The notes below the pieces were generated by a model. That model had not been told where the DNA came from, ran no database searches, and saw only the letters and a list, made by a program, of their open reading frames with translations. Below, in pieces: positions 8,818 through 17,221 of a stretch of 61,966 nt of DNA. Origin of the DNA: Bacteroidaceae bacterium (lineage in GTDB: Bacteria > Bacteroidota > Bacteroidia > Bacteroidales > Bacteroidaceae); contig BLLV01000061.1 of NCBI GenBank assembly GCA_011959205.1, positions 1-61,966 of the forward strand, given 5' to 3'. The first letter of the stretch is position 1. Each line of letters opens with the position of its first letter. Both the position numbers and the translations under genes were made by a program.

Positions 8818-9558
8818 TTAATATTTCTTATAAGCAGTTGTTACCGAAATAGTTTTTTCTTCAACAGCTGGCTCCAAAGATGATTTAGCCTGTACTGTAA
8901 TACGGATAGAGTCATCTTTAACAGGCTGTACTTCATTGTATGCTTGACCATCCAAAGCATAAGTCATCCAATGAATGCCTTCTCTTGAACTACCTTCAGT
9001 TTTAGCTCTAAGATCCAAATACAAAGTATCGTTACTTACTCTGTCGGGCATTAATCCAAAGCTTCCGACTTTATCCGCCGCATAAGAGAATCCAATAGTC
9101 AAAAATCCATTCTCTGCATAAATTTTAGGGTATACAGGGTAATAAGGATAAAAAGGTTGCACATACTCAAACTTTTTGATTGCAGATATATATCCCTTAG
9201 TATCAAACGTATCCGGATTTTCACTTATATGCATTGGCTTTATCTCCACACACCCACCGGCTACCAGATTAATCTTCAAATTCTTAGCATCCTCAGGCTG
9301 TCCTTCTACTAATGTATAAGTAATCAGGGCACGACGAGCTGAACTTGAAATGCCGTATTGACTTAAATCCACTGCTGAAGGATCTAAAGTATATCCGGGC
9401 ATGCAGTCTGGATAAAAAACCGGAATTCCCATATGATTACCCACTGTCACCATCAAGTTAGCCGTCTGCGGACCACTCTCCCCACTATCCAAACAAGAAC
9501 TAAGACCAAACACAGATACAAATGCAGTAAATACTACTGCCAATTTCATTTTTTTCAT
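8818..9558 (-). CDS. NigD-like lipoprotein
   Basis: A 246-residue exported lipoprotein: signal peptide with a lipobox ending LSSC (Cys near residue 22), then a first beta domain (about 30-110) and a second (about 115-240). The second has the DKVGSFGLMP and NDTLYLDLRAKTEG pattern seen in NigD-like proteins of Bacteroides. Family function is poorly known; the founding nigD gene lies in a bacteriocin locus, but most members are not bacteriocin-related. It is a single-gene unit with its own promoter (9587-9615) and terminator. It stands next to the hybrid two-component sensor on the same strand but is separated from it by more than 300 bases. Confidence 0.75.
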   Translation of the reverse strand: MKKMKLAVVFTAFVSVFGLSSCLDSGESGPQTANLMVTVGNHMGIPVFYPDCMPGYTLDPSAVDLSQYGISSSARRALITYTLVEGQPEDAKNLKINLVAGGCVEIKPMHISENPDTFDTKGYISAIKKFEYVQPFYPYYPVYPKIYAENGFLTIGFSYAADKVGSFGLMPDRVSNDTLYLDLRAKTEGSSREGIHWMTYALDGQAYNEVQPVKDDSIRITVQAKSSLEPAVEEKTISVTTAYKKY

Positions 9559-9586
9559 TTTCTTCTTCTATAATTATTAGGGTTGG

Positions 9587-9615
9587 CAAAATTAAATAAA
9601 AGAATTGATTTACAA
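9587..9615 (-). promoter_or_regulatory. promoter of the NigD-like gene
   Basis: On the minus strand there is a perfect -7 box TAATTTTG (9587-9594) with TTG of a -33 element at 9613-9615, spaced 18 bp. It lies about 30 bases upstream of the ATG. Confidence 0.6.
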
Positions 9616-9773
9616 GAAACAAACCTAATTCTTTTTATTGTTTTAATAATTAAATGAAAAATTGGTTCAAATACTGCTTCACGACTTCTTATTTAACATT
9701 TATTTTGCTTCAATTGTTTTCTCTTTTGTTTCCTCTATGAAGTTCATAAATCTGTACCACATAATATATAGAG

Positions 9774-9825
9774 CCTGTTTAAATTTTCCTCAATAACAAT
9801 CTTATAGTAACCAATTAAGCATTTA
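9774..9825. repeat. ~50-bp dispersed repeat, copy A
   Basis: This stretch begins CCTGTTTAAATTTTCC and contains CTTATAGTAACC. It is about 85% identical by eye to 14098-14147, in the same orientation. Each copy lies about 45 bases past the stop codon of a leftward gene: this one follows the hybrid two-component gene. The rest of the 9559-9871 interval holds the NigD promoter and AT-rich sequence without a supported gene. Confidence 0.6.
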
Positions 9826-9871
9826 TGTATTTTATACAAAGCAGGATATTGCAGATTTATCTCCTTAGAGA

Positions 9872-12800
9872 CTATTCAGTATCCACCCTCAGAGGTTCTT
9901 CCTTTCCATATTTACTTGGACTTACCTTAAAATGCTTCTTGAATACTTCACGGAAATATTTGCCATCACAAAAACCTGTCATTTCTGCCACTTCAGATAT
10001 AGACTTTCCACCCTCTTTCAATAATTCGGCCGCACGGTTCAAACGTATCAGCCGGATATAATCTGCCGGAGCTTGTCCGGTCAATGCTTTTAGTTTATTA
10101 TAAAAACTGGAGCGACTCATATTCTGCAACGAGCAAAGTGAATCTACTGTAAAGTCAGGATTGTCAAGATTATCCTCCACATTCTTACGCACCCCCGATA
10201 TAAACTTCAAATCGAGCACATTCAACCTATTTGCCTCCGCCGACTCTTTTGATATTTCCGCATCCATACCCAAAGAAGCAAATTTCTCACGCAGCAATAC
10301 TCTATTTGCTAGAAGATTGGCAATTCTTGCTCTCAGTATCTTCAAATTAAAAGGTTTCGTAATATAATCATCCGCACCTACCTGTAATGCTTCCAAAATA
10401 TTCTGTTCATCCCCTAAAGCCGTAAGTAACAAAACCGGAATATGAGAAGTTTCCATATCACTCTTTATTGTCATACATAATTCATCCCCCCTCATTTCAG
10501 GCATCATTATGTCCGATACAACAAGATTCGGCCAATATTCTTTTACAACAGCCTGTGCCTCTTTCCCATCACAACATGCACGTATATGATATATATCTGA
10601 AAGAGAATCTATTAGATAAGTTCGTAATTCATCATTATCCTCGACAATAAGAATACGTGGTAAAGCATTGTTAGCCGCTGTTTCAGGATTCTTCTCAGTC
10701 TGGAGAAGGCCAGCTGCTTCTATCTGCACGTCTTTTATTTCCATATTAGGTGCAACTTCTGTGAACTTATGAAATTGCTCCTTGCTTTTCGGGAAAACAA
10801 TTCTTACCGTTGTTCCCTGCAATTCCACACTTTTGACTTCTATCTTACCTCCATGAAGACGTATCAGCTTTCGTGCTAACATAAGTCCAATTCCACTTCC
10901 CGTAATTTTCGAATTTATGGCATTCACTCCTCTAAAGTGCATCTTAAATAATTTATTATGTTCCTTCGATGCAATTCCAATACCAGTATCCTTCACTTCC
11001 AATTTCCATGTATCTTTAGTTTCCTGCACCGAAACACCTACTGCACCATATTCAGGTGTATATTTCATTGCATTCGATAACAAATTTTTTAAAATGGAAT
11101 CCATTTTTTCTTTATCAAACCATACTTTCAACCCCTCCTCCACATTACAGTCGCAAGTGAAATCCAAATGCTTGAAAGCAGCATACGAACGAAATATGTC
11201 ACATATATCTTGCAAATAGGCACTCAAATCATATTGGGCAACAAATAACTCAGAAGAATAGACATCTGTCCGTTCAAAATTGATCAAATTGGTAGTGAGT
11301 CGTAAAAGCACATCCACATTCCTCAAAGCCACCCTCATCCTTTTCTTGCCACGATCACTGAACGTCTCTTTTTCGAACAACTCCTCCAAAGGAGCCTTTA
11401 TCAATGTAAGCGGGGTGCGGATATCATGAGCCGTATTGATAAAGAAGCGAGTTTTCTCGTCCGATATTTTTTTCTGTTTCTTTAAATTCAAGATACGATA
11501 AATAACAATGAAAACAGATAACACAAAAATCACATAACCCAATATAGCCCAAAAACTCAACCAAAAAGGGCGAGCTATTATAATCTTCAGTTCCCGCTCT
11601 TCAAAAACCAATTGCTGTTCCTCCTTGGAAACAGCACGAATGTGCAATGTATATTTACCAGGGTTCAAATTAGTATAACGTATGAGATTGGCATTCCCCG
11701 GCCTACTCCATTCATTATAGAATCCATCCAGTTTCCACGAGAACAGCACATTAGAGGGAAAATCATAATTTATAGAAGATAATATCAAAGAAAAAGTATT
11801 CTGATCATAATCCAGCTTTAACACTTTCGTCTCATTTATATCTTTCTCCAATGGAGAGCCTTCATCCCCAGGATAAACCGGCTGATAAGATATCTGAAAA
11901 TCGCTTAATATCATTTTATTGTAAACATAAGTAGGAAATTTCAATTTCTCCGGAAATTCAATCGCGCCATCCGTACTGCCTAAAACAAAACCTCCATTCT
12001 TACACAATGTTCCAGACGATGGATTAAAACAGGCTGACAGAAGCCCCTGTTCGCTGGTTCGGTTATGAAATGTCTTATCCTCTATCTGAAAACTAGTGAT
12101 TCCATCTTCCGTACTCATAATAATACTTCCGTCTATTTCAGGCAAAATAGCATATATATTATTGGATACCAATGCACAATTGTCTGTATAATAATGCTCG
12201 AAAGTCTTACTGTGAGAATCATAAACCAACACTCCCGATCCATTCGTTCCCACATACAGCAGCCCACCATCCGATTGATACAATGCATTGACATAATTAA
12301 CTTCGACAGGTAAAACAACATACTGGTAACTCCCTGTATTCCGATCCAGCAAATAAAGCCCTGTAGCAGTACCAATCCACATAAAGTTACTATCCTTCTC
12401 CGCAATAGCAGTTATAGAGTTTACTCCTGGATATAAACGGACGCTATTGTCTTTGATATCAAAGCATTTCAAGTTATAAAAACCGCCTGACCATATATGT
12501 CCGTTTGAGTCTTTTATCATACCACGGATGTATTTATCTGGTTGCATATTCATAGGAGTAAGCAAAAAAGGAGAAAAATATTCTACAGATAGTGTCCGTT
12601 TGTTGATTTTATATATACCCGAAGTATATCCCCCTGCCCATATCACTCCAGGAGAGACCTCACACAAAGTAACAAAAACATGATTTTTATCTTTCAAATG
12701 ATGATCAACAGAACTTAAGAAAGAATGCCACCTTTGTGTCTGCCTGTTATAAAGGCTTATCCCGTTACTGGTTCCAAACCATAAATCACCCTCACTATCC

Positions 12801-13840
12801 TCAATAACAGCATGTACCTGATCATTCACCAAAGATTGGTGGTTTCCAATAGAATGCTTTATCCAATCATAGTTCTTATACCGGTTGTCCACAATTGTAA
12901 TTCCCTCAAAATAATTTGCCAGCCAAATGCGTTTTTCCTCATCAACATAAATATCATTGATATTATTTCCATTCATGCCATTATTACTTTCATAATCTGC
13001 GATAAGATAGGGTTGCGTAACACATGTATTAACATCCAATTTATGTAATCCCATTCCTTCCGTGCCAACTAACAGTTCCGCCTCATTCAACGGGCAAATC
13101 CCTGTGATATTTACATCACTCAAATCCATAGACGAGTGGGTTATCCGGCGGGTACACATATCAAAAGCAAAAACCCCTTCTCCGAAAGTTCCAACAAACA
13201 GTTTTTGAGACTCCGAATGATAATATAGTTCGTTTACTTGCGAAGTAATATCATATAAAGCCTCTATAGGAATCACTTTTAATTCGTCATTCTCCAGTTC
13301 AACATAGCGTATTCCCCGTTCAGCAGCAATGAAAAAATGACAACTGTCCACCTGCTCCACCATTTGGATATTGGCATCCATCACGTTAAGCAAACTGTAT
13401 TTACAAGCATTCTTTATATTATATAACCTTATGGAATCCTGAGTACATAGCCAAATATTCTGATTGTGATCCATATATCCACATGTAACGTCATCTGAAA
13501 CATCAGATAACTGATAGACCATCCTAAACTGATCGCGTAATGTATCGTAATGGAACACACATCCCTTTTTACCAATCACCCATAGATCACCTTGGTCTTC
13601 CTTATATAACCATCCAAGATGTATATTCTTACTCTTACCCAGCAATTTGTAATGTTTTATTTCTCTACCATCATAACGGTCCATTCCCTCATTAGTCAAG
13701 AACCACATATATCCTTTAGAATCTTTCTGGATATCAAAGATCCTACGATTACTAAGTCCATCCTCTATCCCTATATACCTATATGTTTGTGCAAAAGAGA
13801 GTAAAGGAACAAACATTAATACTAAAAAAATGCTTTTCAT
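9872..13840 (-). CDS. hybrid two-component system sensor/regulator (HTCS)
   Basis: A 1322-residue single-chain sensor and transcription factor. In order: signal peptide (about 1-18); a periplasmic two-propeller region of Reg_prop repeats with many WFGT/WIGT/NIWL-type strands (about 20-670); a Y_Y_Y domain (about 680-760); one membrane helix (about 762-785); HisKA with the phospho-His in TAHDIRTPLTLIK (about 805); HATPase with NLLSNAMKYTPEYG and GSGIGLMLARKL; a receiver with VEDNDELR and phospho-Asp in VVSDIMMPEMRGDE (about 1110); and an AraC-type HTH (about 1215-1315). HTCS proteins sense a glycan fragment and switch on glycan-use genes. Here the only plausible nearby target is the PNGase F-like gene; no SusC/SusD pair is present. 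Confidence 0.96.
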   Translation of the reverse strand: MKSIFLVLMFVPLLSFAQTYRYIGIEDGLSNRRIFDIQKDSKGYMWFLTNEGMDRYDGREIKHYKLLGKSKNIHLGWLYKEDQGDLWVIGKKGCVFHYDTLRDQFRMVYQLSDVSDDVTCGYMDHNQNIWLCTQDSIRLYNIKNACKYSLLNVMDANIQMVEQVDSCHFFIAAERGIRYVELENDELKVIPIEALYDITSQVNELYYHSESQKLFVGTFGEGVFAFDMCTRRITHSSMDLSDVNITGICPLNEAELLVGTEGMGLHKLDVNTCVTQPYLIADYESNNGMNGNNINDIYVDEEKRIWLANYFEGITIVDNRYKNYDWIKHSIGNHQSLVNDQVHAVIEDSEGDLWFGTSNGISLYNRQTQRWHSFLSSVDHHLKDKNHVFVTLCEVSPGVIWAGGYTSGIYKINKRTLSVEYFSPFLLTPMNMQPDKYIRGMIKDSNGHIWSGGFYNLKCFDIKDNSVRLYPGVNSITAIAEKDSNFMWIGTATGLYLLDRNTGSYQYVVLPVEVNYVNALYQSDGGLLYVGTNGSGVLVYDSHSKTFEHYYTDNCALVSNNIYAILPEIDGSIIMSTEDGITSFQIEDKTFHNRTSEQGLLSACFNPSSGTLCKNGGFVLGSTDGAIEFPEKLKFPTYVYNKMILSDFQISYQPVYPGDEGSPLEKDINETKVLKLDYDQNTFSLILSSINYDFPSNVLFSWKLDGFYNEWSRPGNANLIRYTNLNPGKYTLHIRAVSKEEQQLVFEERELKIIIARPFWLSFWAILGYVIFVLSVFIVIYRILNLKKQKKISDEKTRFFINTAHDIRTPLTLIKAPLEELFEKETFSDRGKKRMRVALRNVDVLLRLTTNLINFERTDVYSSELFVAQYDLSAYLQDICDIFRSYAAFKHLDFTCDCNVEEGLKVWFDKEKMDSILKNLLSNAMKYTPEYGAVGVSVQETKDTWKLEVKDTGIGIASKEHNKLFKMHFRGVNAINSKITGSGIGLMLARKLIRLHGGKIEVKSVELQGTTVRIVFPKSKEQFHKFTEVAPNMEIKDVQIEAAGLLQTEKNPETAANNALPRILIVEDNDELRTYLIDSLSDIYHIRACCDGKEAQAVVKEYWPNLVVSDIMMPEMRGDELCMTIKSDMETSHIPVLLLTALGDEQNILEALQVGADDYITKPFNLKILRARIANLLANRVLLREKFASLGMDAEISKESAEANRLNVLDLKFISGVRKNVEDNLDNPDFTVDSLCSLQNMSRSSFYNKLKALTGQAPADYIRLIRLNRAAELLKEGGKSISEVAEMTGFCDGKYFREVFKKHFKVSPSKYGKEEPLRVDTE

Positions 13841-13894
13841 TTTAAAAAATGTACGTGTTTTATCTACAAATATTTACGTTAATGCAATAAGTCA

Positions 13895-13925
13895 CAAAAT
13901 TAATAATAAATTACATTAAAACAAA
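13895..13925 (-). promoter_or_regulatory. promoter of the HTCS gene
   Basis: On the minus strand a perfect -7 box TAATTTTG (13895-13902) is preceded by a perfect -33 TTTG (13922-13925) at 19-bp spacing. The rest of the gene-free interval 13841-14191 is AT-rich and holds repeat copy B. Confidence 0.7.
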
Positions 13926-14097
13926 AGCAAGATGCATTTATTAAAAATATTTCTGTAAAAAAACATTCTTACATCAAACTTTAATAACTATTCTCCCACA
14001 TTCCTATCCATAAGCAACATAAAACACGCGTTTACTCTATATTTATATATAACACAATACGAACTAATAAAGAACTGTTTTGAAATGATTAAAAAAA

Positions 14098-14147
14098 CCT
14101 GTTTAAAATTTCCGCAATAACATCTTATAGTAGCCTATTAACATTTT
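14098..14147. repeat. ~50-bp dispersed repeat, copy B
   Basis: Begins CCTGTTTAAAATTTCC and contains TCTTATAGTAGCC, matching copy A at 9774-9825 in the same orientation. It starts about 45 bases past the stop of the PNGase F-like gene, the same relative position as copy A after the HTCS gene. Read leftward, both give a conserved transcript-end element or the end of an old mobile element. Confidence 0.6.
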
Positions 14148-14191
14148 CCCTGTCGAATCAAACGTCAATTTATAATATGCACCGATAAAAG

Positions 14192-15442
14192 TTATTCCTC
14201 CCAAACCAAATAAGCTGAAACCAGCCAATGATTCAATTTATTGCCATCCACCTGTTGCGCCTCAGGGATACTTACCTTAAAAGAATGTTTACCGGCCGGC
14301 AAGTCACCAATAACAGCCTCCTCAGGCATCACATCGCTACCCGGACACCAATTGGAACGGGATAAATCCGAAGAAGCCAGAGGTTCTTCAATCTCTTTTG
14401 TCGTATAACCCTTATCACCTATATACGCAGCAACTCGTGGTATCAGCCATACTCCCGTAGCCGGATTAAAACGGCGGAAAGAAGCACAGTCATCACGCCA
14501 AGGAATGAAATTCAACACCTCCTTGCCATCAACAGACACGATGTTTCGTTTCTCCACAAACTCATCTCCGCCACTATGCCCCCCGTGACCTGTAACAATA
14601 TACTTCAAACGAACATTCTTGGCAGCTTCTGGCATATCAAAATCCATCACCACATCTTTGCGTGAAAAAATATCCGGATAAGTCTGTCCGATATAATACA
14701 CCGTATTCATCAAAGGCTTCACACGGCGTTCCGGCATCACATCGCAAGTGATCTTACTTTCCTTCACGTCCAATTCCATACTGGCCACATACCCCTCGGC
14801 AGTCCATGTATCAATATAAATTCCCACATATGCCTCTTTCTCCAATGCCGGATAAAGATCGGTAATATCCTGCACCCAAGTCACACTCTTTTCCCATTTC
14901 GGGATATATACAGGACGTCTCTTGCTGCTCAAAGAATCATTATCCGAACTATAATACCCCACACCGAACGGAGTCATAAAACGCATCAGTTCAAGGGTAG
15001 GCACATAATCCTTGCCCGGAACAATACCAATCATTTTTTCATATTTGACACTGTCTACCGCAGGAAACGCCTTCTTGCCTTCGGCTATATTCATCAGATT
15101 GATCACCGATTCTTTGGGAAGCACAAAACAAGAGCCTGATTTATCCCAACGGTCACCATTGGAAGCTACAGTTACTTTCAGGGTAACATCCACATCCCTT
15201 TTGTAATCGGGCAAGGTTATTTTCTTTAAAATAATACGCCCGTTTACCAGACGGATCACTCCGTCAGCATTGGCAGGAGTATAATTGGGAAAGGAATCGG
15301 GACGAAAACAAACAGGGGTCTTGTCGAATACTTGAATATGAGTATTTCCCAATGCCGGTAATTCTTTGTAATTTGCGGCATCAGCCGGCATCATAAAAGT
15401 TGCCGACACAGCCAGTGGGGCAATAAAGGTTAGCAGGTTCAT
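14192..15442 (-). CDS. PNGase F-like peptide:N-glycosidase
   Basis: A 416-residue exported protein with a signal peptide ending near PADAAN (about residue 22). The two-domain layout matches the PNGase F family: an N-terminal jelly roll (about 25-220) and a C-terminal jelly roll (about 235-415) with the family-typical [12 protein letters not shown] stretch and a nearby WRDDCASF segment. PNGase F releases whole N-glycans from glycoproteins by cutting the GlcNAc-Asn bond, converting Asn to Asp. A gut symbiont would use it on host or dietary glycoproteins. No lipobox is evident, so it is probably periplasmic or secreted. A -7 box TACCTTTG (minus, 15467-15474) lies 25 bases upstream. Regulation by the adjacent HTCS is inference. 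Confidence 0.8.
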   Translation of the reverse strand: MNLLTFIAPLAVSATFMMPADAANYKELPALGNTHIQVFDKTPVCFRPDSFPNYTPANADGVIRLVNGRIILKKITLPDYKRDVDVTLKVTVASNGDRWDKSGSCFVLPKESVINLMNIAEGKKAFPAVDSVKYEKMIGIVPGKDYVPTLELMRFMTPFGVGYYSSDNDSLSSKRRPVYIPKWEKSVTWVQDITDLYPALEKEAYVGIYIDTWTAEGYVASMELDVKESKITCDVMPERRVKPLMNTVYYIGQTYPDIFSRKDVVMDFDMPEAAKNVRLKYIVTGHGGHSGGDEFVEKRNIVSVDGKEVLNFIPWRDDCASFRRFNPATGVWLIPRVAAYIGDKGYTTKEIEEPLASSDLSRSNWCPGSDVMPEEAVIGDLPAGKHSFKVSIPEAQQVDGNKLNHWLVSAYLVWEE

Positions 15443-15489
15443 TCTTTTTAATTATAGGTTAGCAATCAAAGGTATATAAATAGTCTTCA

Positions 15490-15543
15490 CAAAAAAGCCA
15501 CACGGATTTACACAAATCTTCCGATCTGTATAAATCCATGTAG
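15490..15543 (-). terminator. terminator after the DUF4301 gene
   Basis: Reading leftward, a 17-bp stem with a few wobbles (arms 15527-15543 and 15498-15514) and a 12-nt loop is followed by CTTTTTTG. It separates the DUF4301 gene from the PNGase F-like gene. Confidence 0.75.
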
Positions 15544-15560
15544 TCTACAATAAAAAGGGG

Positions 15561-17078
15561 TCATTGATGCTGTTCACGCAACAAATCATTCACAGTCTTC
15601 ACCGGATTGAAGGTACTCAACGGCACTTCAACGAAAACAGTGTTCCAGTCACTCATCGCGCCATTCCACAAGCCCGGAAGTTCCAATGCTTTCAGTTCTC
15701 TACCGTTCTTTGATTTATAAGAGATAAAACCTGTAGCCTTATCCACATACTTCACCAAGTCGAATTTGTTTCCTTTATAATCGCGTACCGCACACACCAA
15801 ATCCACCGGATTAAAGTGAGTACCTTTCTCGAACATCTCCTTCTTGGCCGGATCATTCATGTCAATCTGAGAACTTTCCAAAATTTGCAGTGAAACAGTA
15901 CCATCCGCATTATAAGCCAGGAACGGGCCGCCTCCCGGTTCACCCACATTCTTCACCATACCGCATACACGCATCGGACGGTTCAACTTCTTACGTAGAT
16001 AAATAACTAGATCGGCATCTTCCAGATCCTTGACATCCGGTTTGCGACAACATAAAGCCTGCTGCAAGAAACGAATGATCTCTTCCAGCTGCGCATGTGT
16101 ATATTTACCACCATCCAACAATTCCAAATATTCAAATACCTGCTTCTGCAAAGTAACCAGTACCCCCGCAATCAGCTTTTTATACGTAACAGTATCCTCT
16201 TTCAAGCGGTCGGGCACCACATTATCTATATTCTTGATAAAGATAACATCAGCATCCAGATCATTCAGGTTCTCAATCAGCGCACCATGCCCTCCTGGAC
16301 GAAACAACAGTTTGCCTTTATCGCGGAAAGGTTTGTTCTCCATATCGGCAGCAACCGTATCCGTACTCGGTTTCTGTTCAGAAAACGACACATCATATTC
16401 CACTCCATACTTCTTTGCATAAACGGCAACCTTCTCTTCCACCAGCTTTGTGAACAATTCACGATGTTCCGTAGAAACGGTGAAATGCACATTCACTTTT
16501 CCGGTCCTGCCTGCCGCATACAATGCGCCCTCCACCAAATGTTCTTCCAGCGGCGTACGCACACCATCCGCATACCGATGGAATTTCAACAACCCCTTCG
16601 GCAATGCCCCATAGTTCAAGCCGGCAGCTTCCAGCAGATTGGCTACTATAGGTTTATAATCCTTCCCGGCCATCAAAGCATCGATATTCTTTCCTGTATT
16701 ATCCATACAAGCCGCATTCAGATCATTATAGAATGCGAAGCTATGAATATGGTCAAAAAATTTCTTTTCGAAATCAGTCTTCGGAATATTGTAATCAGCC
16801 CCTAGGAATTCGAACAAATTCTTGAACATGCGGCTGGCAGCACCAGAGGCAGGTACAAACTTCACGATGGTTTTCTCCCCTTCCTTATATATATCCCATG
16901 CCTCCAAATAATTTTTCATTTCATTTTCGGCGGGAGCCATGATTCCCTTTGCAACAGAAGCGGCTGCATCCAGCTTCAAAAATGGGAAACCCTTTTCAAA
17001 GCAAGCCAGTTGTTCTGCAATCTGCTGCTTGGAAATTCCTTTTTTCACTAATAAGTCTTTGTCTTCAGGTGTTAACAT
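15561..17078 (-). CDS. DUF4301 family protein (nucleotidyltransferase-like fold)
   Basis: A 505-residue soluble protein of the DUF4301 family. Several stretches resemble sugar-nucleotide pyrophosphorylases: KFVPASGAASRMFKN near residue 75, and LFRPGGHGALIENLNDLDADVIFIKNIDNV (split here only for reference; about residues 255-285), which recalls the GHGA/D and DNV substrate loops of UTP-sugar uridylyltransferases. No activity is established for the family, so a nucleotidyltransferase role is inference. It is a single-gene unit with a -7 box TATTTTTG on the minus strand (17140-17147) and a terminator after it, divergent from the relA-type gene. Confidence 0.8.
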   Translation of the reverse strand: MLTPEDKDLLVKKGISKQQIAEQLACFEKGFPFLKLDAAASVAKGIMAPAENEMKNYLEAWDIYKEGEKTIVKFVPASGAASRMFKNLFEFLGADYNIPKTDFEKKFFDHIHSFAFYNDLNAACMDNTGKNIDALMAGKDYKPIVANLLEAAGLNYGALPKGLLKFHRYADGVRTPLEEHLVEGALYAAGRTGKVNVHFTVSTEHRELFTKLVEEKVAVYAKKYGVEYDVSFSEQKPSTDTVAADMENKPFRDKGKLLFRPGGHGALIENLNDLDADVIFIKNIDNVVPDRLKEDTVTYKKLIAGVLVTLQKQVFEYLELLDGGKYTHAQLEEIIRFLQQALCCRKPDVKDLEDADLVIYLRKKLNRPMRVCGMVKNVGEPGGGPFLAYNADGTVSLQILESSQIDMNDPAKKEMFEKGTHFNPVDLVCAVRDYKGNKFDLVKYVDKATGFISYKSKNGRELKALELPGLWNGAMSDWNTVFVEVPLSTFNPVKTVNDLLREQHQ

Positions 17079-17221
17079 AAGTACATGATTTTATATGGTT
17101 TAAATTAATTGTTACCTTATCCTTTCACTATTAATTGCCCAAAAATACAAAAAAATGCGAGAACACTGCCTAATAAATAAAGAAAAAAACTACCTTTACC
17201 CTCGAAAAGATTTCACGTGTT

